A DNA stretch of 64,000 bases from an uncultured Aquimarina sp. (GTDB taxonomy: Bacteria > Bacteroidota > Bacteroidia > Flavobacteriales > Flavobacteriaceae), in NCBI GenBank assembly GCA_947500845.1, contig CANMTP010000005.1:186001-250000 (forward strand). The letters run 5' to 3'. Positions 18,356 through 27,241 of the stretch are shown here, one piece after another. Position 1 is the first letter of the stretch, and each line of letters opens with the position of its first letter. The notes below the pieces were generated by a model that made no database searches, was not told the DNA's origin, and saw nothing but the letters and a program-made list of their open reading frames with translations. The position numbers were made by a program, and so were the translations under genes.

Positions 18356-18811
18356 ATGAATCAGAATAAGATTAACATATTAAATCGAAAAGCTAAGTTT
18401 GAATACGAATTTCTTGACAAATACACTGCGGGAATCAAACTGGCAGGAACTGAAATAAAAGCAATTCGGGAAGGAAAAGCTTCTATAGCAGAAAGCTTCT
18501 GTGAATTTAATAACGGAGAACTTTTTGTCATTAACATGCATATAGAAGAATATTCTCATGCAACCTATTTTAATCACAATCCAAAAAGTGAACGAAAACT
18601 ACTTCTCAATAAAAAAGAATTAAAAAAATTAGAGAAAGAAGTAAAAAATAGTGGTCTCACTATTATCCCTACGAGATTATTTATAAATGATCGGGGATTA
18701 GCCAAACTTGATATCGTACTAGCCCGAGGTAAGAAAATGTTTGATAAAAGAGAAACCATCAAGGATAGAGATAATAAAAGAGCACTGGATCGTATCAAAA
18801 AGAATTTTTAA
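18356..18811 (+). CDS. smpB: SsrA-binding protein SmpB
   Basis: The 151-residue RNA-binding protein delivers tmRNA to stalled ribosomes for trans-translation. It shows INILNRKAKFEYEFLDKYTAGIKLAGTEIKAIREGKASI, the core barrel near the N-terminus, and the basic tail GKKMFDKRETIKDRDNKRALDR that enters the ribosome. The open frame begins earlier, but the ATG at 18356 matches the family N-terminus. The tmRNA gene is not in the window. Confidence 0.97.
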   Translation: MNQNKINILNRKAKFEYEFLDKYTAGIKLAGTEIKAIREGKASIAESFCEFNNGELFVINMHIEEYSHATYFNHNPKSERKLLLNKKELKKLEKEVKNSGLTIIPTRLFINDRGLAKLDIVLARGKKMFDKRETIKDRDNKRALDRIKKNF

Positions 18812-18942
18812 TAAGTATTCATTAAACAGTTGGGCCTTAGTAGGTTTTTTAAATAATTTTCAGTTCTAGATATACCTTTTTATTCCTGTAAAAGTAATCA
18901 TCGTAAAAACTAATGACTTAACGCTCTTTTTAAATGAATAAC

Positions 18943-19584
18943 CTAATTTTTATTCTCTAAAAGGGGTACAAATCTAAATTCGCCAAACTCTCTCTTTTCA
19001 AATTGTGTCTCACTTTTACGAACAAAAAGCGTCATTATCTGAACATCTTCCCCAACAGGTATTACCAGACGTCCGTTTATTTTTAATTGACTCAACAGAG
19101 GTTTTGGTACATAAGGAGCTCCGGCAGTAACTAGTATAGAATCGTATGGCGCATGTTCTTTTAGTCCTTTGTATCCATCTCCAAATGACAAATATTTAGG
19201 CCTATATCCAAGTTTTGTCAAAAACAATTTGGTTTTTTTGAACAGTTCCTTTTGACGTTCGATACTGTATACTTTGGCACCTAGCTCGCACAAAACAGCA
19301 GTCTGATACCCCGAACCTGTTCCTATTTCAAGTACTTTATCCCCATTTTTGATTTGTAGCAATTCACTTTGAAAAGCTACAGTATAGGGTTGAGAGATCG
19401 TTTGGTCTGCAGCGATTGGAAAAGCTTTGTCCTGGTAAGCATGATCTTCAAAACCAGAATCCATAAATAAATGCCTTGGTATTTTCTCTATGGCAGATAA
19501 AACTGATTCATCTTTAATTCCTTTACCAACTAGAACATTCGCCAATTGTTTTCTTTTTCCTGCATGTCTAAGGGTATCTTTCAC
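18943..19584 (-). CDS. pcm: Protein-L-isoaspartate O-methyltransferase, GTG start
   Basis: The 213-residue SAM-dependent enzyme methylates isoaspartate in damaged proteins so they can be repaired. Family marks are RHLFM, AYQDKAFPIAADQTISQPYTVA (substrate segment), and EIGTGSGYQTAVL (SAM site). The start codon is GTG at 19584: the sequence after it, KDTLRHAGKRKQL, matches the family N-terminus, and no ATG lies between it and the upstream in-frame stop. It is convergent with smpB. Confidence 0.96.
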   Translation of the reverse strand: MKDTLRHAGKRKQLANVLVGKGIKDESVLSAIEKIPRHLFMDSGFEDHAYQDKAFPIAADQTISQPYTVAFQSELLQIKNGDKVLEIGTGSGYQTAVLCELGAKVYSIERQKELFKKTKLFLTKLGYRPKYLSFGDGYKGLKEHAPYDSILVTAGAPYVPKPLLSQLKINGRLVIPVGEDVQIMTLFVRKSETQFEKREFGEFRFVPLLENKN

Positions 19585-19777
19585 TTCTCCAAGATTATTT
19601 AGCAGGCTAAAATTACATAAAGATTTCTAAGAATGATAAACTATTGTTTCTTTAAAATTAAAATTTATTAAAGATTCCTTGTTACTGCGGGATACGTTCT
19701 GCTAATCATTTTAAAATAAATAAAAATTTAATGTTAGGATTTTCAAAATGGAGTATCACTTAATTTATAAATAATAC

Positions 19778-19785
19778 TATTTTTG
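19778..19785 (+). promoter_or_regulatory. Putative -7 box of the Gfo/Idh gene
   Basis: TATTTTTG fits TAnnTTTG and stands 16 bases before the ATG at 19802, implying a very short leader. No -33 element is clear. Confidence 0.35.
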
Positions 19786-19801
19786 TGTAAAATCTTGAAT
19801 T

Positions 19802-20773
19802 ATGCTCAAAGCCGGAGTACTCGGTGCGGGACACCTTGGTAAAATCCATTTACGTCTTCTAGAACAATCTGAAAATTATAAATTAGTTGGTTTTTATGAT
19901 GCTAGTAAAACACAAGCCAAAGCTATAGTCGACGAATTCGGTTATCAACTTTTCAATTCGGTCGAAGAATTGATTAATGCAGTAGATGTCGTAGATATTG
20001 TAACCCCTACTTTTGCTCATTTTGATGTGGCAAAACAAGCTATAGAAGCAGGCAAACATGTTTTTATTGAGAAACCCATAACCAATACCGTAGCTGAAGC
20101 TGAAGAATTAATTGATCTGGCAAAAAGACATAACGTAAAAGGACAGGTGGGACATGTAGAACGTTTTAATCCTGCGTATACTGCAGTTGCAGACAAAATA
20201 GACAACCCAATGTTTATTGAAGCACATAGACTTGCAGAGTTTAATCCAAGAGGAACAGATGTACCAGTTGTATTAGATCTTATGATACACGATATCGATG
20301 CGATCCTAAGTGTTGTACATTCTAAAGTAAAGCATATAAGTGCAAGTGGCGTTTCGGTGATAAGTGAAACCCCCGATATTGCCAATGCTAGAATAGAATT
20401 TGAAAACGGTTGTGTAGCAAATCTTACGGCAAGTAGAATTTCTTTAAAGAACATGAGAAAATCACGATTTTTTCAGCGAGACGCATATATCTCTATAGAT
20501 TTCTTTGAGAAAAAATGCGAAGTCGTAAAAATGAAAGACGCTCCCGAAAATCCTGATGATTTTGCTATGATATTGCAAAATGCTGAAGGTGTTAAAAAAC
20601 AGATTTATTTTGACAATCCAAATGTACCCTCTAATAATGCCATATTGGATGAATTAGATACATTTGCAGAAGCAATCAAAAATGACACTACGCCTATTGT
20701 TTCTCTGGAACAAGGGAAAAAAGCATTAGAAGTGGCCTTACAAATCATAGATTGCTTTAACACAAGCCGTTGA
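19802..20773 (+). CDS. Gfo/Idh/MocA-family oxidoreductase
   Basis: The 323-residue NAD(P)-dependent enzyme begins with the nucleotide-binding motif GVLGAGHLGKIHLRLLEQ. The EKPITNT segment follows at about residue 90 and VGHVERFNPAYTAV near 120. The C-terminal beta-sheet domain begins around EAHRLAEFNPRG. The family oxidises sugars, inositols or related compounds. The substrate is not visible here. The next gene lies 36 bases downstream and may share its transcript. Confidence 0.88.
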   Translation: MLKAGVLGAGHLGKIHLRLLEQSENYKLVGFYDASKTQAKAIVDEFGYQLFNSVEELINAVDVVDIVTPTFAHFDVAKQAIEAGKHVFIEKPITNTVAEAEELIDLAKRHNVKGQVGHVERFNPAYTAVADKIDNPMFIEAHRLAEFNPRGTDVPVVLDLMIHDIDAILSVVHSKVKHISASGVSVISETPDIANARIEFENGCVANLTASRISLKNMRKSRFFQRDAYISIDFFEKKCEVVKMKDAPENPDDFAMILQNAEGVKKQIYFDNPNVPSNNAILDELDTFAEAIKNDTTPIVSLEQGKKALEVALQIIDCFNTSR

Positions 20774-20809
20774 TTTGAACACATACACATAAATACACAT
20801 ACATTAAAA

Positions 20810-21697
20810 ATGAAAAACATTGCAGTTATAGGCGCAGGAACTATGGGAAATGGTATCGCGCATACTTTTGCCCAAAACGGTTTTAAAGTTCAACTAATAG
20901 ACATCTCTCAGGAATCATTAGAAAAAGGATTGGCAACTATTACCAAGAATCTGGATAGAATGATTACTAAAGAAAAAATCACAGAAGCTGACAAAGAAAG
21001 TACGCTGGGTAATATTTCTACATTTACCAGTATTAGAGAAGGTGTTGAATATGCCGGCCTTGTTGTAGAAGCTGCTACCGAAAATGTAACGTTAAAGCTC
21101 AAAATCTTTGAAGAATTGAGCGATGCCTGTCCGGAAGATACTATTTTGGCTACAAACACTTCTTCTATATCTATCACACAAATTGCCGCAGTAACCAACA
21201 GACCGGAAATGGTGATCGGGATGCATTTTATGAATCCGGTACCGATCATGAAACTGGTAGAGATCATACGAGGGTATAACACTTCGGATGAAGTTACTCA
21301 TACAATCATGGAAATGTCTAAAACCCTAGGTAAAGTACCAGTTGAAGTTAATGATTATCCAGGATTTGTTGCCAATAGAATTTTAATGCCAATGATTAAC
21401 GAATCTATTGAGACTTTGTATAATGGTGTTGCAGGAGTAACTGAAATTGACACTGTTATGAAACTAGGTATGGCGCATCCCATGGGGCCATTGCAACTAG
21501 CTGATTTTATTGGTCTTGATGTTTGTCTTTCTATCTTAAATGTGATGTATGAAGGTTTTAAAAATCCAAAATATGCTCCTTGTCCCCTATTAGTAAATAT
21601 GGTAATGGCCGGTAAATTAGGGGTTAAAAGTGGTGAAGGTTTCTATAATTATGATGAAAGTAAGAAAGCTGAAAAAGTAGCAAAGCAATTCATTTAG
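20810..21697 (+). CDS. 3-hydroxyacyl-CoA (3-hydroxybutyryl-CoA) dehydrogenase
   Basis: The 295-residue enzyme oxidises 3-hydroxyacyl-CoA to 3-oxoacyl-CoA with NAD+. It has the dinucleotide motif GAGTMGNGIAHTFAQNG, the NTSSISIT loop, GMHFMNPVPIMKLVEII with the catalytic His, and the C-terminal dimer domain with NRILMPMINE. The length matches the short, single-function Hbd/PaaH type rather than the FadB fusion. It may act in fatty-acid or phenylacetate breakdown, but no pathway partners are adjacent. Confidence 0.93.
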   Translation: MKNIAVIGAGTMGNGIAHTFAQNGFKVQLIDISQESLEKGLATITKNLDRMITKEKITEADKESTLGNISTFTSIREGVEYAGLVVEAATENVTLKLKIFEELSDACPEDTILATNTSSISITQIAAVTNRPEMVIGMHFMNPVPIMKLVEIIRGYNTSDEVTHTIMEMSKTLGKVPVEVNDYPGFVANRILMPMINESIETLYNGVAGVTEIDTVMKLGMAHPMGPLQLADFIGLDVCLSILNVMYEGFKNPKYAPCPLLVNMVMAGKLGVKSGEGFYNYDESKKAEKVAKQFI

Positions 21698-21803
21698 AGC
21701 AGGTTTGGTTTTGCTTCAAATATCATAAATGACATATTCATAAGTTGGAAAGCTAATTGGAATTCAACTTTTTTTATTTAACCATTTGAACTAAACTACC
21801 ATC

Positions 21804-22913
21804 ATGATCTCTAGAAAAGGATATCTTATTGCCTTTGTATCAGTAACGCTTTTTTTCTCTTGCAAAACCGAAAAAACAAAATTGATAGTAAAAAATCAAG
21901 GGTTTCTTATCCAAGGAACTATGACAAATACCCCTGATAGTACATGGATATATTTAGGAACCAACAAAGAAAAAGACTCTACAATAGTCCTAGAAGAAAA
22001 GTTTGAATTCTCAGGCGAAGTCGGCGAAACCGAAAACATGTTCATTCATTCTAAGGATTACCAACAAGGTGTTATATTTCTGTGGGTAGAAAACCAAGAA
22101 ATTAAAATTGATATTGAAAATGGTAATCTCTCTAACGCGATAGTTAATGGAGGGAAAACACAAAAAGAATTCGAAATTCTTAGATCTAATAAAAAAGAAT
22201 TAGAAAAAGAATATAGTAAAATTATTAAGCCTCTTCAATCACAAGAGGGCTCTATAAAATATTTAGATTCCCTAAGTCGTAGAAGTAGAGAAATATTGAA
22301 TGCATTTGATGCTATCGATAAAAAATTTATTATTGACTTCCCAGACTCTTACGTTAGTGCTGGCATACTAAATATGAAGAAGACTTCTATAGACAAAAAA
22401 GAGTTGTCAGAATTATACAAGGGTTTCTCAGATAAAGTTCAAAATTCTAAAAATGGGAAAGAAATTAACAATTTCCTTTCTCTTCCTCAAAAGCCAAATA
22501 TAGGGGACAGATATGTTAACTTTGAGTTACCCGACCCGAAAGGTAAACTAATAAAACTATCAGACATAAAAGGTAAATACGTATTAGTAGAATTCTGGGC
22601 TTCGTGGTGTGGCCCTTGCAGAAAAGAAAATCCTGCATTAGTAAACACATACAATCATTTCAAAAATAAAGGTTTTGACATCTTAGGAGTATCACTTGAT
22701 GTAAGAAAGAATGACTGGATTAAAGCTATTGAGACTGATAAATTGCCATGGACTCAAATAAGCGATTTAAAAGCAAATGACTCATATCCCGCACTGGTTT
22801 ATGGAATTGATCTAATACCCTACAATTTTTTAATCAATGAAGAAGGCGTAATTATTGCAGAGAACCTTAGAGGAAAAAATTTAGACAATAAACTAGAAGA
22901 ACTATTTAATTAA
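21804..22913 (+). CDS. TlpA-like thioredoxin lipoprotein with DUF4369-like N-domain
   Basis: The 369-residue product has a lipoprotein signal peptide with the lipobox FFSC (Cys20). An N-terminal beta domain (GFLIQGTMTNTPDSTWIYLG) fits DUF4369, and a helical linker follows. The C-terminal thioredoxin domain holds FWASWCGPCRKENPAL with the CxxC redox pair near residue 270. Such proteins reduce disulfides in the periplasm of Bacteroidetes. The target is unknown. It ends 10 bases before the DUF1015 gene. Confidence 0.88.
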   Translation: MISRKGYLIAFVSVTLFFSCKTEKTKLIVKNQGFLIQGTMTNTPDSTWIYLGTNKEKDSTIVLEEKFEFSGEVGETENMFIHSKDYQQGVIFLWVENQEIKIDIENGNLSNAIVNGGKTQKEFEILRSNKKELEKEYSKIIKPLQSQEGSIKYLDSLSRRSREILNAFDAIDKKFIIDFPDSYVSAGILNMKKTSIDKKELSELYKGFSDKVQNSKNGKEINNFLSLPQKPNIGDRYVNFELPDPKGKLIKLSDIKGKYVLVEFWASWCGPCRKENPALVNTYNHFKNKGFDILGVSLDVRKNDWIKAIETDKLPWTQISDLKANDSYPALVYGIDLIPYNFLINEEGVIIAENLRGKNLDNKLEELFN

Positions 22914-22923
22914 TACTTTTTAA

Positions 22924-24162
22924 ATGGCAAAAATCCATCCGTTTAAAGCGGTTCGTCCAACAAGGGACAAAGTAAGTCTGGTAGCCTCCAGATCTTACCA
23001 GAGCTATACGCCTAATGAACGTGATTCTCGTATGGATTACAATCCATACTCTTTCTTGCATATTGTTAATCCCGGATACAAGTATCAAAAAGAAATATCG
23101 GGCGAAGAACGCTATAAGCTAGTTCGCAATAGGTACCTTGAGTTTAAAGAAGATGAAATTTTTATTCAAGATGACACCCCTTGTTATTATGTCTATAAAA
23201 TAGTAAACCGAGAGCAAGAATCTTTTTCGGGAATTATAGCAGCAACAAGTGCAGAGGATTATGAAAATAATGTGATTAAAATACATGAGGACACTCTCCA
23301 GGATCGTGAAGTAACCTTCAAAGAATATTTAAAAACTGTAGGTTTTAATGCTGAACCAGTATTACTAACCTATCCAGACAATGAGGTTATTGCCCAAATT
23401 ATAGCCAAGGTTGTTAAAGTTAGAGCAGAATATGAATTCACCACCACATATCGTGATACTCACTATCTTTGGAAAATAAGTGATCCAAAATCTATTAGTG
23501 AGATTAAGGATGCTTTTTCTTCAATGAAAACCATTTACATTGCAGATGGACATCACCGTTCTGCTTCTTCTTACCTTTTGGCAAAAGATCTCAAAGAAGA
23601 TAATCCTAATCATCAGGGAAACGAGACTTATAATTTTTTTATGAGCTACCTTATTCCTGAATCAGATTTAAGGATTTACGAATTTAATCGATTGATTAGA
23701 GACCTTAACGGGTTATCCAAAGAAGAATTCCTAATACAATTAGATGAGTGGTTTCGTATCGAAAATAGGGGGATTGAAGTTTATAAACCTTCAAACCCTC
23801 ATCATTTTAGCATGTATTTAGAAGGAGAATTTTATTCTTTATACCTTAGAAAAACAAGATATGAGTTTGCCGATGCTCTAGAAGAATTAGATGCTCAAAT
23901 TCTGTATAAAACAGTATTAGAACCAATTTTAGGAATTCAAAATCTACGAACAGATACTAGAATCGAATATTCACATGGTAAAAATGATATTATTTCTGTA
24001 AAAAGCAAGATCGACAGCAATGAATTTAAGGTTGGTTTTGGTTTATTCCCGGCTACTGTAGATCAAATGAAAAGAATTGCTGATCAAGGATTAAGAATGC
24101 CTCCAAAAAGTACGTATATAGAACCTAAACTACGAAGCGGAATTACAATCTATGAGTTTTGA
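22924..24162 (+). CDS. DUF1015 family protein
   Basis: The 412-residue cytoplasmic protein starts IHPFKAVRPTRDK and contains IADGHHRSASSYLLAK near residue 210, both typical of DUF1015. Some members are proposed to be HipA-like kinases by fold, but no activity is established. It lies directly before yggS. In this window the yggS promoter sits in its last codons. Confidence 0.9.
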   Translation: MAKIHPFKAVRPTRDKVSLVASRSYQSYTPNERDSRMDYNPYSFLHIVNPGYKYQKEISGEERYKLVRNRYLEFKEDEIFIQDDTPCYYVYKIVNREQESFSGIIAATSAEDYENNVIKIHEDTLQDREVTFKEYLKTVGFNAEPVLLTYPDNEVIAQIIAKVVKVRAEYEFTTTYRDTHYLWKISDPKSISEIKDAFSSMKTIYIADGHHRSASSYLLAKDLKEDNPNHQGNETYNFFMSYLIPESDLRIYEFNRLIRDLNGLSKEEFLIQLDEWFRIENRGIEVYKPSNPHHFSMYLEGEFYSLYLRKTRYEFADALEELDAQILYKTVLEPILGIQNLRTDTRIEYSHGKNDIISVKSKIDSNEFKVGFGLFPATVDQMKRIADQGLRMPPKSTYIEPKLRSGITIYEF

Positions 24163-24191
24163 TCTTAAGAATGATTTTTTAAATATCTTTG
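24159..24191 (+). promoter_or_regulatory. Promoter of yggS, leaderless geometry
   Basis: TTG (24159-24161), a 22-base spacer and TATCTTTG (24184-24191) fit the Flavobacterium pattern TTG-N17-23-TAnnTTTG. The -7 box ends six bases before the ATG at 24198, so transcription should start at or next to the start codon. The -33 element overlaps the DUF1015 stop codon. Confidence 0.6.
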
Positions 24192-24197
24192 CATCTT

Positions 24198-24860
24198 ATG
24201 AATGATATTGAAAAAAACCTTCAAAATATTAAAAATTCAATTCCAGAAGATGTCAATCTAGTAGCTGTGTCCAAAACTAAACCTATTTCTATTTTAATGC
24301 AAGCCTATAATTCGGGTCAGCGTGAGTTTGGTGAAAACAAAATACAAGAGATGGTCGAAAAGTGGGAGGAGATGCCCAAAGATATTAGTTGGCATATGAT
24401 TGGTCATGTTCAAACGAATAAAGTGAAGTACATGGCACCGTTTGTAGATCTCATTCATGCCGTAGATAGCATCAAATTATTAAAGGAGATTAATAAACAG
24501 GCTAAGAAGCATAACAGGATTATCAATTGTTTGCTACAAATCAAAATTGCCGAAGAAGAAAGTAAATTTGGATTAAGTAAGGAAGATGCGATTATTATAC
24601 TTGAGTCTGACGAATTAAAGAATCTGGCCAACGTTCGTATTCAAGGCCTTATGGGAATGGCTACTTTTACGGATGATCAACACCAAATCAAAAGTGAATT
24701 TGAAACGATTAGCACCTTCTTTAAAGCATTAAAACCTAAATATCCTAACTTAACGACGCTTTCTATTGGGATGAGTGGTGATTATAAAATTGCTATTGAT
24801 GCCGGAAGCACGATGGTTAGAATTGGAAGTTCTATATTTGGCGCCAGAAATTACAATTAG
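24198..24860 (+). CDS. yggS: PLP homeostasis protein, YggS/PLPBP family
   Basis: The 220-residue protein binds pyridoxal phosphate and buffers its level. It has no known catalytic turnover. VNLVAVSKTKPI holds the PLP Lys. FGENKIQEMVEKWEE, WHMIGHVQTNKVKY, GLMGMATFTDD and LSIGMSGDYKIAIDAGSTMVRIGSSIFGAR are all family signatures. The frame opens at a TTG inside the -7 box, so the ATG at 24198 is the true start. Confidence 0.96.
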   Translation: MNDIEKNLQNIKNSIPEDVNLVAVSKTKPISILMQAYNSGQREFGENKIQEMVEKWEEMPKDISWHMIGHVQTNKVKYMAPFVDLIHAVDSIKLLKEINKQAKKHNRIINCLLQIKIAEEESKFGLSKEDAIIILESDELKNLANVRIQGLMGMATFTDDQHQIKSEFETISTFFKALKPKYPNLTTLSIGMSGDYKIAIDAGSTMVRIGSSIFGARNYN

Positions 24861-24994
24861 TATATAAAAGAATTATCTAATTAAAATAACTCTTTAACAA
24901 CTAGACTTGAAATTAACGGCAAGGAATGTTAGATAACTAAAAAAATTATTAAAATATATACTGTCTACTACAGACTACCCACTACAAGCAAATT

Positions 24995-26365
24995 ATGTAT
25001 GCAATATTAGATATAGAAACTACCGGCGGAAAGTATAATGAAGAAGGGATTACAGAAATTGCTATTTATAAGTTTGATGGTCACGAAGTTGTAGATCAAT
25101 TTATAAGTTTAATAAATCCTGAACGTTCTATACAACCATTTGTTGCCAATCTTACGGGAATCAATAACGAAATGCTTCGTAACGCTCCAAAGTTTTATGA
25201 AGTTGCCAAAAGAATTGTAGAGATAACTACGGGATGTGTAGTGGTTGCCCATAATGCAAATTTTGATTACAGAATTTTACAAACTGAATTCTCGAGATTA
25301 GGATTTGATTATGAAAGACAATCTTTGTGTACAGTAGAACTTTCAAAAAGTCTAATCCCTGATCAACCATCCTATAGTTTGGGAAAACTAGTTCGTAGTT
25401 TGGGTATTCCCCTTTCTGATCGACATCGAGCAAATGGCGATGCACTTGCGACAGTAAAATTATTTAAATTTCTACTAACCAGAGATTTAGATAAAAACAT
25501 CATTATAGAGACTGTTCGAGCTGATCCAAAACGTCAAATTGACGATAAATTATTAAGGCTGATTGAAGAGGCCCCAACCACCACAGGGGTTTACTATATG
25601 CATCAGGAAGATGGAAAAATCATCTACATTGGTAAGAGTAAAAATATCAAAAAACGTCTTAACCAGCATTTTACAAGTGACAACAGAAAATCCAGACGAA
25701 TTCAAACAGAAGTTGCTCGTATTACTTATGAGATTACAGGTAGTGAACTTTTGGCTTTATTAAAAGAAAGTGAAGAGATAAAGCGTAACAGACCAAAATA
25801 CAATCGCGCTTTAAAAAGATCTAAATTTAACCAAGCTTTATACCAATTTATTGACGATGATGGATTTATTAACCTAAAAGTTTCCAAAGCAGACAGCCGA
25901 AAAAGAAGTATAACGACGTTCTCGAATAGACAACAAGCTAAGTCTTATATGCATCGATGGACAGAAGAGTATAGCCTATGTCAGAAATTAATGGGACTGG
26001 ACACCAGTGCAGGAAATTGTTTTAACTATACGATAAAACAATGTTTTGGTGCTTGTATTTCGACAGAATCTCCTGGAGAATACAATACTAGAGTACAAAA
26101 ACTAATCAATAATAACTCATTTGATGGTCAGGATATGATTATTATAGACCGGGGTCGAGATGTAGATGAGCAAAGTGTTATTTTGATTGAAGAAGGAAAA
26201 TTTAAAGGTATTGGATACTTTAATTTAAATCATCAAATAAACAATATTGATATTTTGAGATCTATTATTACTCCAATGCGGCATAATAGAGACGCACAGC
26301 ATATTATCCAGAGTTATATACGCCAGCACAAAAAGTTAAAGATAATCCCTATTACTAAAGTTTAA
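24995..26365 (+). CDS. DnaQ-like exonuclease fused to a GIY-YIG nuclease
   Basis: The 456-residue protein joins two nuclease domains. Residues 1-165 are a DEDDh 3'-5' exonuclease: LDIETTGG, AHNANFDYRIL and HRANGDALAT supply the acidic residues and His. From about 190, TTTGVYYMHQEDGKIIYIGKSKNIKKRLNQHF is the GIY-YIG domain of the UvrC/Cho type. The C-terminal part resembles the UvrC-like tail of Cho-type fusions, without a second endonuclease domain. It probably makes an incision and trims DNA in repair. No repair genes are adjacent. Confidence 0.9.
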   Translation: MYAILDIETTGGKYNEEGITEIAIYKFDGHEVVDQFISLINPERSIQPFVANLTGINNEMLRNAPKFYEVAKRIVEITTGCVVVAHNANFDYRILQTEFSRLGFDYERQSLCTVELSKSLIPDQPSYSLGKLVRSLGIPLSDRHRANGDALATVKLFKFLLTRDLDKNIIIETVRADPKRQIDDKLLRLIEEAPTTTGVYYMHQEDGKIIYIGKSKNIKKRLNQHFTSDNRKSRRIQTEVARITYEITGSELLALLKESEEIKRNRPKYNRALKRSKFNQALYQFIDDDGFINLKVSKADSRKRSITTFSNRQQAKSYMHRWTEEYSLCQKLMGLDTSAGNCFNYTIKQCFGACISTESPGEYNTRVQKLINNNSFDGQDMIIIDRGRDVDEQSVILIEEGKFKGIGYFNLNHQINNIDILRSIITPMRHNRDAQHIIQSYIRQHKKLKIIPITKV

Positions 26366-26404
26366 TTTCTGAGTTTTAGTACTTTTAACTAAAATCAAAA
26401 ACGT

Positions 26405-27241
26405 TTGGAGGAAAATTCATATCATAAAACCTGGAAAGATCAACTACATGATATCATCTATGAGGCTGACACCCCCATCGGAAAAATCTTTGATATAACA
26501 CTTTTGATTCTTATTTTACTAAGTATAATCTTTGTAATGCTTGAGAGTGTGAAAGGATTGCCAATTGATACCTACAGGTTTTTGTATTATGGAGAATGGG
26601 TAATTACAATATTCTTTACGTTTGAATATATTGCCCGTATTATTTCAATCAAAAAACCCTCAAGATATATATTTAGCTTTTATGGCCTCATAGATCTTCT
26701 ATCAACACTACCACTTTATTTATCTTTCTTTATTACGGGAACAAGTGCATTGCTGGCGGTAAGAGCGCTCAGACTACTTCGTGTTTTCAGAATACTAAAG
26801 ATTTCAAGATATATTGGTGAATCCAACCGATTGATACGAGCTATAAAAGATAGTGGCGCAAAAATATTGGTATTCTTATTTGCGGTATTGGTACTTTGCA
26901 TCATTATGGGTACTGTGATGTATTTGATTGAAGGAGAGGAAAGTGGATTCAAAAGTATCCCGATTAGCGTATATTGGTGTATTGTCACAATGACTACGGT
27001 TGGATATGGTGATATTGCACCTGCCACACCATTGGGTCAATTGATTGCTGCTATGATTATGATTGTAGGTTATGGTATTATTGCCGTTCCCACAGGTATT
27101 GTATCTGCAGAATATGCTGCTGAACGTAAATCTAAAAAGGTCAATCTTAATACTCAGGTATGCGCCAATTGCCATTGTTCCGATCATAGGGATGGTGCCA
27201 AATTCTGTTATAAATGTGGAGAAGATTTGCACAATGAATAA
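26405..27241 (+). CDS. Voltage-gated-type ion channel with C-terminal zinc ribbon, TTG start
   Basis: The 278-residue protein has six membrane segments. Segment 4 carries spaced Arg residues (VRALRLLRVFRILK) as in voltage sensors, and the pore loop has TTVGYGDIAP, the K+ selectivity filter. After the last span a tail with Cys253, Cys256, Cys258, Cys268 and Cys271 forms a likely zinc ribbon (CANCHC and CYKC). An in-frame stop at 26390 leaves TTG at 26405 as the only usual start. The 3' end overlaps miaA by eight bases. Confidence 0.9.
   Translation: MEENSYHKTWKDQLHDIIYEADTPIGKIFDITLLILILLSIIFVMLESVKGLPIDTYRFLYYGEWVITIFFTFEYIARIISIKKPSRYIFSFYGLIDLLSTLPLYLSFFITGTSALLAVRALRLLRVFRILKISRYIGESNRLIRAIKDSGAKILVFLFAVLVLCIIMGTVMYLIEGEESGFKSIPISVYWCIVTMTTVGYGDIAPATPLGQLIAAMIMIVGYGIIAVPTGIVSAEYAAERKSKKVNLNTQVCANCHCSDHRDGAKFCYKCGEDLHNE

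Noticed and set aside
20017..20454. 145-residue antisense frame inside the Gfo/Idh gene
   Set aside because: The frame lies wholly opposite a clear conserved gene and has no start signal or family resemblance.
26407..26412. GGAGGA as a Shine-Dalgarno site for the ion channel
   Set aside because: It lies after the TTG start and no start codon follows at a useful distance. Shine-Dalgarno use is weak in this phylum.
27072..27233. Extended N-terminus of miaA
   Set aside because: The extra 54 residues are an alternative reading of the channel gene and have no match to MiaA.
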